From an uncultured Clostridia bacterium (GTDB taxonomy: Bacteria; Bacillota; Clostridia; Christensenellales; Borkfalkiaceae): a stretch of DNA of 43,239 nucleotides. This document shows positions 32,262 through 41,683 of the stretch, one piece after another; position 1 is the stretch's first letter; each line of letters starts with the position of its first letter. The notes beneath the pieces were generated by a model that had not been told where the DNA came from, ran no database searches, and saw only the letters and a program-made list of their open reading frames with translations. Location of the stretch: NCBI GenBank assembly GCA_934271735.1, contig CAKQSB010000017.1, positions 1 through 43,239 of the forward strand, given 5' to 3'. The position numbers were made by a program, and so were the translations under genes.

Positions 32262-34903
32262 TTTTTCGTATTGATATTTATATTGTTCACCTTAAATCTG
32301 TAAGCGTATCTCTCTTTTTCAAGCTCGCTTGCAGGGTTTAAAACCGCGGTCGCGCCGTTTCCTCTGCCGCGTTTATCGCTTCCCGATAAAAGAAGTTTAT
32401 AAGTAAGCCTCGCCTTTTTGTTTTCCGAAAAATCGCCGTCGGTAAACTCGCCGCTTTTCGATTTTCCTATAAACGTATACTGCGTCTTGCTTTCCGCCGC
32501 TCTGAAAACGTCGTATTCGTTTCCGTCGTTTTCCCATTCGAGTTTAACGCCGTTCTTTTGCCATTTTGCAACAAAATCCCGAGCTATAAGTCGATTAACT
32601 CGCTTTTTAAAGCCCGATAGGCGATAAGTTTCGCCCGCCGTCGTATTGAATATTACCTTGCCGTCGACGTGTTTCACGGGTATCTCACAACCGTTATTAC
32701 AGACGGATATTCCGTCCGTTTCGCCGCCGTAATAAAGCGTTATCGGCTCGCCCTTATAAGAAATTATTTCGCAATTTTCTATGATTCCGTCTTTATAATC
32801 GAGCGAAATCTCGAAATTCCCTCTCGCTTTCAAGCCTTTGAAACTTATGTTTTGCCATTTTTCGGGTATCGACGGAAGAATGGATATATAGCCGCCGTGG
32901 CTTTGCAAAAGCATTTCCGTCATTCCCGCCGTCGCTCCGAAATTGCCGTCTATCTGAAAAGGGGGATGAACGTCCCACAAATTCGGATGCGTTCTCGTTT
33001 TCAGAAGGTTTTGCAAGAGTATATACGCGTGGTCGCCCTCGCCCGTCCTCGCTCTCGAACACAGCCTGTGCGCGAGCGCCCAGCCCGTCGATTCGTCGCC
33101 GCGTAAATTAAGCGTTATTTTAGCCGCGTCTAACGTTGCGGGGGTATCGCTCGTTATCTGTTCGCCCGGCATAAGCGCGACAAGCTGCGACAAATGCCTG
33201 TGCTTCGCCTCGCCTATTTCTCCGTAAAAATGCTCCTCGTCGTATTCTTTGATTTGTCCGCTATATCCCACCCTTACGGGGTCAAGGGCGTTTATATTTT
33301 CCCTTTCGTAGCGCGTAATTTCGTCCGAAATTCCGAGAACTTCGGACAATTTCAGGTCGTTTTCGAAAATCTCCTTCACCATTTGTTGGTCGAAAGAACA
33401 GCCGACCGTGTGATAATACTGCTGATATTTATGTTCGTTCACCCATTCGCCCGACAAAATCTGCTCGGGAGAAGCCGAAAACGAACAGAGTTTTCTGCCG
33501 TCGTAATCTCTTGAAGTCTTTTTCAAAAACTTTGCCATGCCGTGAACCGCGGGATAAGCGTAATTTTTCAAAAACTCCTCGTCGCGGGTGAAATCGTAGG
33601 CGTCGTAAAACATTTTTGCGGTAAGTCCGCCCGTTCCCGGACCCGAATGACTGTTCGGGTTTTTACCCTCGACCTCGTAACAAAACGCGCCCGTACCTAT
33701 TATCCAGCCGCAGTCGCCGTCCGCGTTTTCGGGGTTGGTTTCTTTAATCCACGCCTTTGCGTTTTTCTCCGCTTCGGGAAGATACGCCTTGAAAAAATCC
33801 GCGTAAGCGTCGAACGCCTCGGCAATGTTTGCCGAAAAAGCGTGCCAGTAGTTCATCTGAATGTTGATATTATGCCAGAATCCGCTTCCCCACGGCGATT
33901 TGTCGTGAACCGTCCACACGCCCTGAAGCGAGGCGGGCGGCGTTCCTTTTCTCGACGAGGATATGAGCAGATATCTGCCGTACTGATAGTATATTTCTTC
34001 TAAATAAGGTTCGGCGTTTCCCTCTCGGTAAGACTGTAAAAGTTCGTCGGTCGCCCGTCCGTCGTCTTTACCGCCGAGGTCTAACTCCGCTCTGTTCATA
34101 AGAGACGAAAAATCCGCGACGTGCCTTTCAAGCAACTTCTCACAGCCGAGTTTCAATGCGTTTTCAAGCCTTGCGACAACTTTTTCCGTCGGGTTTTTCC
34201 CAACCGCTTTATGCGTTGAAAACGCTTCGGGACAAAGCTTATACGACGTGTCGAACACAACGTAAATATCCGCGTATAAGGCGTTTATTACGACAATTTC
34301 TCCGTTTTCGCATCTTTTTTCGCCGTCGGTTGCAACCGCGACTTTCGCGAAATATTTAAGGTCTCTCGAAGGAAGCGTTCCTGAAATTTCAATCTCTTCG
34401 CCGCGCGTTTTCACTTCGCCCGTTCTTCCGCCCTCGTTAAGCGGTCTGTCGCCGAGATAGGGTATCTCGGCTCTTACCCGCAGCAAATCTTTCGGCTTTG
34501 CAAATTCCGCCCGGTAGACAAAAACGTTGTCTGGATAACCAAAAAAGGCTTTTCTCACGGTTTTCCCGAAATCGGAAAGATATTCGGAATAAGCGACGCC
34601 CGTCCTTAAATCGAGACCGCGTTCGTAATCTCTCGCCTTGTCGTTAAAATCGACGTGAAGTTCGAGAAAATTCGACACGCCGCCCAAACGAAAAGTGTTT
34701 GCGAAAGCGTTCGTCGTGAACTGAATGCGCTCTTCGTCGTATCCTCCGAAAACGCTCGCGCCGCTATAGCCGTTACCTATCGGCAAAGAATATTTTTCCC
34801 ACCCCTCGTTTGTTCTTTCGGCGGGAGTTTTATACCTTAGTTTTAATTCTTTCAAAGTAATTCTCTTATTTTTCTTATCCTGATTTCTCGTTTTAATCGA
34901 CAA
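32258..34903 (-). CDS. GH95-type alpha-L-fucosidase/galactosidase with C-terminal FnIII-like domain
   Basis: An 881-residue enzyme. The N-terminal beta domain shows LPIGNGYSGASVFGG, the family hallmark. The alpha/alpha barrel carries the catalytic asparagines in HNINIQMNYWHAF, a Glu in SASPEQ and an Asp in PPFQIDGNFGATAGM, equivalent to the AfcA residues. The C-terminal 110 residues (from about 770) resemble a fibronectin type III unit (VKLEWENDGNEYDVFRA) and are additional to typical GH95. Predicted to release alpha-1,2-fucose or alpha-L-galactose. The reading opens with TTG at 34903 overlapping the GH3 stop; another TTG at 34855, preceded by AAGAG, is also possible. No signal peptide. A copy of the dispersed 16-mer is embedded near the FnIII junction. 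Confidence 0.88.
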   Translation of the reverse strand: MSIKTRNQDKKNKRITLKELKLRYKTPAERTNEGWEKYSLPIGNGYSGASVFGGYDEERIQFTTNAFANTFRLGGVSNFLELHVDFNDKARDYERGLDLRTGVAYSEYLSDFGKTVRKAFFGYPDNVFVYRAEFAKPKDLLRVRAEIPYLGDRPLNEGGRTGEVKTRGEEIEISGTLPSRDLKYFAKVAVATDGEKRCENGEIVVINALYADIYVVFDTSYKLCPEAFSTHKAVGKNPTEKVVARLENALKLGCEKLLERHVADFSSLMNRAELDLGGKDDGRATDELLQSYREGNAEPYLEEIYYQYGRYLLISSSRKGTPPASLQGVWTVHDKSPWGSGFWHNINIQMNYWHAFSANIAEAFDAYADFFKAYLPEAEKNAKAWIKETNPENADGDCGWIIGTGAFCYEVEGKNPNSHSGPGTGGLTAKMFYDAYDFTRDEEFLKNYAYPAVHGMAKFLKKTSRDYDGRKLCSFSASPEQILSGEWVNEHKYQQYYHTVGCSFDQQMVKEIFENDLKLSEVLGISDEITRYERENINALDPVRVGYSGQIKEYDEEHFYGEIGEAKHRHLSQLVALMPGEQITSDTPATLDAAKITLNLRGDESTGWALAHRLCSRARTGEGDHAYILLQNLLKTRTHPNLWDVHPPFQIDGNFGATAGMTEMLLQSHGGYISILPSIPEKWQNISFKGLKARGNFEISLDYKDGIIENCEIISYKGEPITLYYGGETDGISVCNNGCEIPVKHVDGKVIFNTTAGETYRLSGFKKRVNRLIARDFVAKWQKNGVKLEWENDGNEYDVFRAAESKTQYTFIGKSKSGEFTDGDFSENKKARLTYKLLLSGSDKRGRGNGATAVLNPASELEKERYAYRFKVNNININTKK
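32584..32599 (+). repeat. Dispersed 16-mer motif, copy 6 (exact, intragenic)
   Basis: Exact CTATAAGTCGATTAAC inside the GH95 gene, antisense to it, where the gene reads V-N-R-L-I-A, close to the junction between catalytic and FnIII-like parts. Confidence 0.8.
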
Positions 34904-37052
34904 GTTCGAAATCGGTTTTTAAACAATCCTCGGAATTTCCGCCGGCAAACAACTCGAATTTGCCTGTTTCTGCCGCAAACTCTCCGCCGTCGGTATAAAA
35001 TTTCAGCGTTTCTTCCGTAATTTCAAAAGTTATAAGCTTTTCCTCGCCCGCTTTTAAGAAAACTCTTTCGTAGCCTTTCAGTTCCTTAACGGGGCGAACG
35101 ACGGAAGCGAATAAATCACGCAGATACCATTGAACGGTTTCGTATCCGCCGAATTTTCCAACGTTTTTCAACTTCACGTTCGCCGTGATTTTCCCGCTAC
35201 GGTTAAGTTTTTTTGCCGACAACTTTAAGTTGGAATACTCGAATTTCGTGTACGAGAGTCCGTAACCGAAAGGATAAAGCGGAGAATTATATTCGTCATC
35301 ATAACCCGAGCGGAATCTTTCGTCGCTATAAAAAGACGGAATGTCTTTCCGTTTCGATCTTGCCGTCGAAAAATGATTGTAATAAATCGGGCATTGCCCC
35401 ACAGAGCGCGGAAAACTCATAACTGTTTTCCCGCAAGGATTAGCTTTTCCGTATATCAGATTTGCAATAGCATTGCCGCCTTCGGTGCCCGGTTGCCAGA
35501 CGTACAAAATCGCGTCGGCAGACTCCTCGACGTCGCTGAGCGCAAGCGGTCTGCCGCCGAACACGACGAGCGCAAGCGGCTTGTTTAATTTATGAAGGCG
35601 GGCGATAAACTTACGCTGAATTTCGGGGATACGGATATCCGTGCGCGAATGAGCTTCGCCCGAATTCAGCATATGCTCGCCGACGCACGCCACTATAAAA
35701 TCTGCGTCTTTGCACACTTTTTCCGCTTCTTTAAACCCGGTTTCATCCGTATCGAACAACTTCCATGAGCAACCGCGCGCGCACGGTACGGCGTGTTTTA
35801 AAAGTCTTTCAACGCCTTCTTTAATGGTTACCGTATCTTCCATATGCGCTTTTTTCGACCAGTTGCCTATAATTTCGCGCTCCTCGACAAAAGGACCTAC
35901 AAACGCAACTTTCGCGTTTTCCCTTAAGGGAAGTATTCCGTTGTTTTTCAACAAAACGCAACTCTCTTCCGCTGCTTTTCTCGCCAAATCTCTCGTACTT
36001 TGCGAAAGCGTAATTTCGTCTCTTTTCTTAGTATCGGTGTATCTGTCGGGATTTTCGTACATACCGAGTTTATTTTTCAGTTCAAGAACACGCAAAACCG
36101 ACTCGTCGAGTTTTTCTTCGGATATAACGCCCTCCCGAACGAGTTTCGGCAAAAGCCCCGCATAAACGGACGAACCCATTTCGATATCAAGTCCGCTTTC
36201 TATCGAAACGCGCGCACATTCCTCTCCGGTAGCGCAATAACCGTGTTCGTACAGTTCTTCAACCGAACTATAATCGGAAATAACAACGCCGTCGAAACCC
36301 CATTCTTTACGAAGCATATCGACCATAATTTCCTTATGCCCCAAAATCGGCTTGCCGTTTAAGAGGTTAAACGAACTCATAAACATTTCGGGGTTCTCTT
36401 TAAGGCACTCCCTGTACGGGCGCAAATAGTATTCGCGCAAATTCCGGTCGGAAATATCGGTCGTATTATATTCTTTCCCCGCCTCGGCGGCTCCGTAACC
36501 TGCAAAGTGCTTCACGCAACAGGCAATCCCGCCCTTGTGATAACCACGGATCGTCGCTTTGCCGACTTCTCCGCCCCAATACGGATCTTCGCCGCCGCTT
36601 TCCATAACTCTGCCCCAACGCGCGTCGCGAACTAAATCTACCATAGGCGAAAAGGTAACGTCTATACCGTCGTATTTCGCTTCGGTTGCGGCAAGCTCGG
36701 CGCAATCCTCGATAAGCGAGGTGTCGAAACTGCAAGACAGAGCTACAGGCACGGGATAAACCGTTCTGTAACCGTGGATTACGTCCAACATTATCGGAAG
36801 AGGATCGTCTATCCCCTTTTCCTTACGCTTTTTACGGATAGATTGAACCGCTTCGGCGTTCGGAGCGTTTAAAATCGTACCGATATGCCACAACGACTCG
36901 CGTTCTACACTGCCTAAATGGCTGAAGCCCGTCAAGATCTTTTCCAGATTGTCGTCCAGCTCATATGAGGGAAACTGCGTTAATTGCAACGCTTTTTCTC
37001 CCAAACTCATTTCCGATATCAATTTTTTCAGTTCTTTGCGGCTTTTACTCAT
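34893..37052 (-). CDS. GH3 beta-glucosidase/xylosidase family enzyme
   Basis: A 719-residue GH3 enzyme. The TIM barrel contains HGYRTVYPVPVALSCSFD, MESGGEDPYWGGEVG, CCVKHFAGYGA and the nucleophile Asp in GVVISDYSSVEEL. The second domain has the likely acid/base Glu in NSGEAHSRTDIRIP, and the C-terminal FnIII-like domain is KNVGKFGGYETVQWYL onwards. Lacks a signal peptide, so it is predicted to act on imported oligosaccharides, cleaving non-reducing beta-linked glucose, xylose or similar sugars. It overlaps the GH95 reading frame by 11 bases and follows GH2 by 24. Confidence 0.92.
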   Translation of the reverse strand: MSKSRKELKKLISEMSLGEKALQLTQFPSYELDDNLEKILTGFSHLGSVERESLWHIGTILNAPNAEAVQSIRKKRKEKGIDDPLPIMLDVIHGYRTVYPVPVALSCSFDTSLIEDCAELAATEAKYDGIDVTFSPMVDLVRDARWGRVMESGGEDPYWGGEVGKATIRGYHKGGIACCVKHFAGYGAAEAGKEYNTTDISDRNLREYYLRPYRECLKENPEMFMSSFNLLNGKPILGHKEIMVDMLRKEWGFDGVVISDYSSVEELYEHGYCATGEECARVSIESGLDIEMGSSVYAGLLPKLVREGVISEEKLDESVLRVLELKNKLGMYENPDRYTDTKKRDEITLSQSTRDLARKAAEESCVLLKNNGILPLRENAKVAFVGPFVEEREIIGNWSKKAHMEDTVTIKEGVERLLKHAVPCARGCSWKLFDTDETGFKEAEKVCKDADFIVACVGEHMLNSGEAHSRTDIRIPEIQRKFIARLHKLNKPLALVVFGGRPLALSDVEESADAILYVWQPGTEGGNAIANLIYGKANPCGKTVMSFPRSVGQCPIYYNHFSTARSKRKDIPSFYSDERFRSGYDDEYNSPLYPFGYGLSYTKFEYSNLKLSAKKLNRSGKITANVKLKNVGKFGGYETVQWYLRDLFASVVRPVKELKGYERVFLKAGEEKLITFEITEETLKFYTDGGEFAAETGKFELFAGGNSEDCLKTDFELVD

Positions 37053-37076
37053 AATTTTTAAATATTTTATCGTGGT

Positions 37077-39494
37077 TTATTTCAGATATTCTTTCGCCGC
37101 GCGCCAGAATTCGGGGCTTTCCACGGGCGCGTCGTCAAGTTCCCAGAACTGCGTCATAGTGCGTTCCCTTACGGGTTCTTTCGCGCAGTTTAACATATAA
37201 GACTTCAACTCTTCGGGCGATATTTCGCTTTCGGGGTTAAAATCTTCGCTTTTTATATAGTTCTTTATAAATTCCGACATTGCCGCCGCAGACGGCTCGT
37301 TTTCGTCAAGCCCCGTAAGGTTTAGCCCGCACACAAGCAGACTGCCGCTGCCGACTTTTATTTCGAAAAGATAAGCATAGTCTCTGAGCGTTCTGTCGGG
37401 CATGAGTTCGGGGAGATTGTAAGCGTCTTTATACGCGTCGAAACGATCTCTCGAACTCTTGTCTATCCCCGAAATAAGCTTTTTCGCCTTGACGGGGAAG
37501 TCGTCGAGAATAATCTTGTCGCAATCTTCGCTCAACCCGCCGTAATTGAAATCGTAATAATCTTCGCACGGGAAACCGTATTTTGTAAGCAAGTTTTTAT
37601 CGTTTATGCCGCCGAAATTCGTCCCTCTGTCCCAGATAACGGGTTTAAAGCGGTTCCAACTCGCCTTAAAAGCGTATTCCGGATTTTTTATATCGGGGTT
37701 TAAGCGATGTCTCGTCCAGCCCGACCGATATACGAGGCAGACCTTTTTGCCTTTTTCAAGCAAATCGAACGCCTTTCCGATATCGTCGGTTATTGCCTCG
37801 CGTCCGTTATCGTAAGAAACGAACTCCCCGTAAGTCTCTTTTTTCGCGGGGCGGTCGTATATCCATAAAGTCCATTCATTCTCTGAATAAACTTCGCTTT
37901 TTGTCGTAAGTTTTATCTTTAAAACGTAAACTCCCGCCTCTTTCGGCAAGGTAAGTTTCGTTTTGCACAATCCGTATGAACCTTTTCTCGAAACGTCAAC
38001 GTTTTTCATAGAGCAATCGACGTATTTTTTACCGCCTTTTTCCACCGAAACGGCAAGATCCGCTCTTTTCTCCGTATCTTCTCCGAGGTTGGAAAAATAT
38101 ACGGGAACGGTTATTTTATCGGAACAGAAATAATTTCTCGTCTTTAACTCCGCGATAAGAACTCTGTCGCCGTTGAATTTAAGAAACTCTTCGGGCTTTA
38201 CGCAGGTTTCGTCGTCGAAACAATCGACGATTCCGTTAGAGTTCTCGTAAGCGTCGGTGTCGGCGAATTGCAGGAAGTGGAAACCGCCGAGCAGACTGCT
38301 TTTGCGCATTTCCTCGTAAGCCGTTTTCCAGCAAATAAACTGAAAATGCTTGCTCGCCTTGAACATCTCGCCGAAAACTTCTTTATAACCCTTTTCTTCT
38401 ATGAGTTTAATCTCTTCGTCAACCCACCACGGCTTCTCCGCGCCGCTTTTTACAAACTTCTCTTTAAGAGAATAAAAATCTCTTAAAGCCGTGTAATGGC
38501 ACACTTCGTGAGCGATAAGCGGAACGTTGAAATACAGGTCTCTTACGATTTCGCAAGTTTCCGTTTCCGCTTTCATCGGCTCGTTTTCGTCAACGTTGGC
38601 CGCAAGAAGGTTTTCGGTGTCGTCGTACATCCCCGCGTGCCTGCCGTAAGGGAAATAATAACTTAAATGCTGAACGTCCATATCGACGTTCGGGCGATTG
38701 TTTTTGCCCCAGGCGCAGGTGTCGAGGAAAAGCCTCGTTCCGTCGAGTTCGTCGATTTTTTCTCTTATTTTGCGGATATCGTCCGCGCTCGCCTTTTTAA
38801 TTTCGTTGCCGACGCAATAAACGGCAAAAGACGGGTGATTAAAACACTTGTCAACCGTCTCTTTAAGAAACTCTTCGGGAACGATCGCGCTGCCCGTCGT
38901 AACCATTTCCTCCAAATTGTTATAAATATCGTGCGGAGGGCGGAGTTCGACGTGAACGAGCATACCGACCTCGTCCGCCGCCTCGAAGAGTTCCTCTTCG
39001 GGAACGACCGAGTGAAATCTGACGTAATTAAACCCGAACTTCTTCGCCTCTTTAAGGTTTTTAAGGTAAAAATCTTTAAGCGAAAGACCAAGAAGATTTG
39101 CATGGTCGTGCGCTTTTGCGCCGCGGATATAACCTCTTATATAAACGGGCTTGCCGTTTATAGTAATGTTTTTACCGTTTTGCCCGATTTCACGGAAGCC
39201 GAACCTCCCCGAAAGCATTTCTTTCTCTCCGTCGGCATACGTGATTTCAACCCGATATCCGTACAATGCGGGGTCGGAAAGCGACCATAATTCCGGATTT
39301 TCGATAAAGAACTCGCCGTAAAAATCGCCGCGCTTATCCCACTCGTAACAAAATTGATTGCAACGATTAGTTTTGTCCGTAATTTTCAGCCCGACCGAGC
39401 GGATTTTTTTATGAGATTCGACGAATACCTTTCCGTATCCGTCGGTATTCGTCGAATCTATTTTAACTGCCGTAAATTGTTTCTTTTCGTTCAT
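37077..39494 (-). CDS. GH2-family beta-glycosidase lacking the N-terminal sugar-binding domain
   Basis: An 805-residue protein. It begins directly with the Ig-like domain (ELWSLSDPALYGYRVEI at about 70-90), without the jelly-roll domain that normally precedes it in GH2. The TIM barrel shows PVYIRGYIRGAKAHDH, the acid/base Glu in FAVYCVGNEIKKA and the probable nucleophile Glu in LIAHEVCHYTALR. After about residue 530, an Ig-like unit and an alpha/beta domain follow (KVCLVYRSGWTRHRL, GSGSLLVCGLNLTGL), resembling the extra C-terminal region of some GH2 beta-galactosidase-like proteins. No signal peptide. Could be a beta-galactosidase, glucuronidase or other exo-enzyme. Confidence 0.82.
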   Translation of the reverse strand: MNEKKQFTAVKIDSTNTDGYGKVFVESHKKIRSVGLKITDKTNRCNQFCYEWDKRGDFYGEFFIENPELWSLSDPALYGYRVEITYADGEKEMLSGRFGFREIGQNGKNITINGKPVYIRGYIRGAKAHDHANLLGLSLKDFYLKNLKEAKKFGFNYVRFHSVVPEEELFEAADEVGMLVHVELRPPHDIYNNLEEMVTTGSAIVPEEFLKETVDKCFNHPSFAVYCVGNEIKKASADDIRKIREKIDELDGTRLFLDTCAWGKNNRPNVDMDVQHLSYYFPYGRHAGMYDDTENLLAANVDENEPMKAETETCEIVRDLYFNVPLIAHEVCHYTALRDFYSLKEKFVKSGAEKPWWVDEEIKLIEEKGYKEVFGEMFKASKHFQFICWKTAYEEMRKSSLLGGFHFLQFADTDAYENSNGIVDCFDDETCVKPEEFLKFNGDRVLIAELKTRNYFCSDKITVPVYFSNLGEDTEKRADLAVSVEKGGKKYVDCSMKNVDVSRKGSYGLCKTKLTLPKEAGVYVLKIKLTTKSEVYSENEWTLWIYDRPAKKETYGEFVSYDNGREAITDDIGKAFDLLEKGKKVCLVYRSGWTRHRLNPDIKNPEYAFKASWNRFKPVIWDRGTNFGGINDKNLLTKYGFPCEDYYDFNYGGLSEDCDKIILDDFPVKAKKLISGIDKSSRDRFDAYKDAYNLPELMPDRTLRDYAYLFEIKVGSGSLLVCGLNLTGLDENEPSAAAMSEFIKNYIKSEDFNPESEISPEELKSYMLNCAKEPVRERTMTQFWELDDAPVESPEFWRAAKEYLK

Positions 39495-39512
39495 CTTTGC
39501 TGCATTCTGCGT

Positions 39513-41669
39513 TTAGCCGACGTTCCAGGAACCTATTTTATCCGTCTTTTTGGAAAGTTCGTAAACGCTGTCGTATCTTTCGATTCCTCCGTCCTTGATA
39601 TCCTCTTTCGCTTTGAATATCCAGGCGTACTTCTTACCTTCGTTCGCGCCTCTGCTGTAACTTATCGTTCCGAAATACTTATCCTTGTTCGGGTTGTCGT
39701 CCGTAGCGATTACGTGACAGTAAGTGTAAATATGGCTGTATCCCGTCGCCTTGAACTCGCCGAGATAACTCTCGTCGTTCTTCGCGTAGGAAACATACCT
39801 GTAACTTCCGTAACGCCAATAACAACACGCTATGGGCATAAATTTGCCGGTCACCACGAAGATGTTTCTGAATCCGCCTTTGAATTTGCCGTCGTTGGAA
39901 GCCATGGTAGACGTAAGGTCGTAATGGAACAACGCCGCCATTTCGGATTCTACGCCCACGCTCGCATAATCGGGTAAACTTTCCGTACCGTTAATGTTTA
40001 CGAAAATGTCGTACATCTCGAGGTTGAAATTGCAATAACCCAAAAGCGCGTAAGAATTTTTGAAATAGTTGACCGTTTCGACGTTAAGGTTGCTTAAGAC
40101 AACCGAGCCGCCCGAAAGATTGAACGTCCCGTTGTTACCCGCCAGCCCGCACGATTCGGTTTTATCCGAAAATTCAAGCACGAACTTAGTGTTCTTTATC
40201 GTCGTTCCATCATAAAATCCGCCGAAAATACCCTGCTCCGCAACCTTTGCCTTAAAAGTATGACCTCTTCCGTCAAACGTTCCGCTGAAATAGGTGTCGT
40301 TTTGCGGGTTATTCGCGTTATACACGCTTTTAGCCTGCGAAGTGAAATCGATCGTTTCGGTTATATCCGAATTGAGAATATAATATCCGTTTTTGACGAG
40401 ATCTCCTTTGCCGAGTTGCAACACGTCGAAAATATTATCCTTCGTAAGCTCCACGTCGTATGCGAACACGTCTTCGAAAACAAATCCGCCGACGTTTGTA
40501 AGAATAGTCATCGACTCGGTGTCTTCGCCCGCAATTTTAACCCCTTTTATATAGTTAAATTCGGTTTTCAGTTCTTTTCCGCCTTGCGAAGCGGAAAGAA
40601 TTTTCGCGTATTGCGTTCCGAAAATCGCGGCAACGTCAACGGCTTCGGTGGGGCAGAAATCAAACTGCGCCTTATAAACTTCCGTCGGACAATAAACCTC
40701 AACGGGGATTTTCGTTTCGTAAACCTTTCCGTCCGTATGAACGTACTTAGCGGTAAGAACCGCGTTTCCTATGCCGTTTGCGGTTATGCGAATTTTGCCG
40801 TCCGCCAATTTTTCGATATCGAAAAGATCTTCGTTTTCCGCCGTGAATTCGCACGGATATGCAGTTCCGTCAACGGTTACGAAGGATGAAATTTCGGCTT
40901 CGTTCGGGTAATCTTTACCCTGCCATGCGGGAGTTACGGATATTTCCGCCGTGGCAGACGAAACTTCTTCGCCGCCTATCACGATGGAATTATTATATTC
41001 CGCGTTCTTTTTGACGGTGATTTTAATTTCTTTGTTGAGCCTGTCCGTCGAGAAATCAAGCCAGCTTCCCGTAAAGGTCGCCGTAACTTCGCCTTCCGCT
41101 TTCGCCGTTATCTTGCCGTCCGAATACTCGACGACTCCGCTTGCGGAAGAAGAAAAACCTATTTCGCAATCATAGTAAACTTTGTTGAAAAGCACTTTTA
41201 TTTCGGGTTCGAACTCGTCCCCCACTCTCATGGAAAGCTCGTCTCCCGAAAGATGGAGAACTTTAAGCTCGGGGAGATAATTTCCCATAGCGACGTTGAT
41301 TTTGCACGAAGCGGAAGAATTTCCCGCTTTAGCGGTGATAACGCAGTTCCCTACGCCCACCGTAGAAACAGCGCCGTCATCGTCGACAACCGCAACGGTT
41401 TCGTCGGACGAACTCCATACAACGGCGTTTTCTCCGCCGTAAAAGCATATGATATCGAACTTGTCGCCGAAAATCATATCTTTGGAAACAACCGACAAGG
41501 AGATTTTTTCGCTTGACGACGCCGGTGTTTCCTCGCTCTCTTTTACGTTCCCGCTACCCGAAACGCTTTCCGACGCGGAATCGCCTCCTTCTCCGCAACT
41601 TGCGAAAAGCGACAGAGATAAAACGGACAGAGCAATCGTTATTAAAAGAATTATTTTCTTTATCTTCAT
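39513..41669 (-). CDS. Lipoprotein with bacterial Ig-like (BIG2) domain and GLUG/beta-helix-like region
   Basis: A 718-residue lipoprotein. The start ATG 41667-41669 follows GAGGG (41675-41679); an upstream Met four codons earlier has no ribosome binding site. The lipobox is LFASC with Cys25, followed by a Ser/Glu-rich linker. Residues about 50-125 are a BIG2 domain (VVWSSSDETVAVVDDDG, then VGNCVITAKAG); further Ig-like units follow to about 330. Residues about 430-600 resemble a right-handed beta-helix or GLUG region (YFSGTFDGRGHTFKAKV, GIFGGFYDGTTIKNTKF). The C-terminus has SYRYVSYAKNDESY. No enzymatic motif was seen; a surface glycan-binding role is inferred. Confidence 0.72.
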   Translation of the reverse strand: MKIKKIILLITIALSVLSLSLFASCGEGGDSASESVSGSGNVKESEETPASSSEKISLSVVSKDMIFGDKFDIICFYGGENAVVWSSSDETVAVVDDDGAVSTVGVGNCVITAKAGNSSASCKINVAMGNYLPELKVLHLSGDELSMRVGDEFEPEIKVLFNKVYYDCEIGFSSSASGVVEYSDGKITAKAEGEVTATFTGSWLDFSTDRLNKEIKITVKKNAEYNNSIVIGGEEVSSATAEISVTPAWQGKDYPNEAEISSFVTVDGTAYPCEFTAENEDLFDIEKLADGKIRITANGIGNAVLTAKYVHTDGKVYETKIPVEVYCPTEVYKAQFDFCPTEAVDVAAIFGTQYAKILSASQGGKELKTEFNYIKGVKIAGEDTESMTILTNVGGFVFEDVFAYDVELTKDNIFDVLQLGKGDLVKNGYYILNSDITETIDFTSQAKSVYNANNPQNDTYFSGTFDGRGHTFKAKVAEQGIFGGFYDGTTIKNTKFVLEFSDKTESCGLAGNNGTFNLSGGSVVLSNLNVETVNYFKNSYALLGYCNFNLEMYDIFVNINGTESLPDYASVGVESEMAALFHYDLTSTMASNDGKFKGGFRNIFVVTGKFMPIACCYWRYGSYRYVSYAKNDESYLGEFKATGYSHIYTYCHVIATDDNPNKDKYFGTISYSRGANEGKKYAWIFKAKEDIKDGGIERYDSVYELSKKTDKIGSWNVG

Positions 41670-41683
41670 TTTTTCCCTCATTA

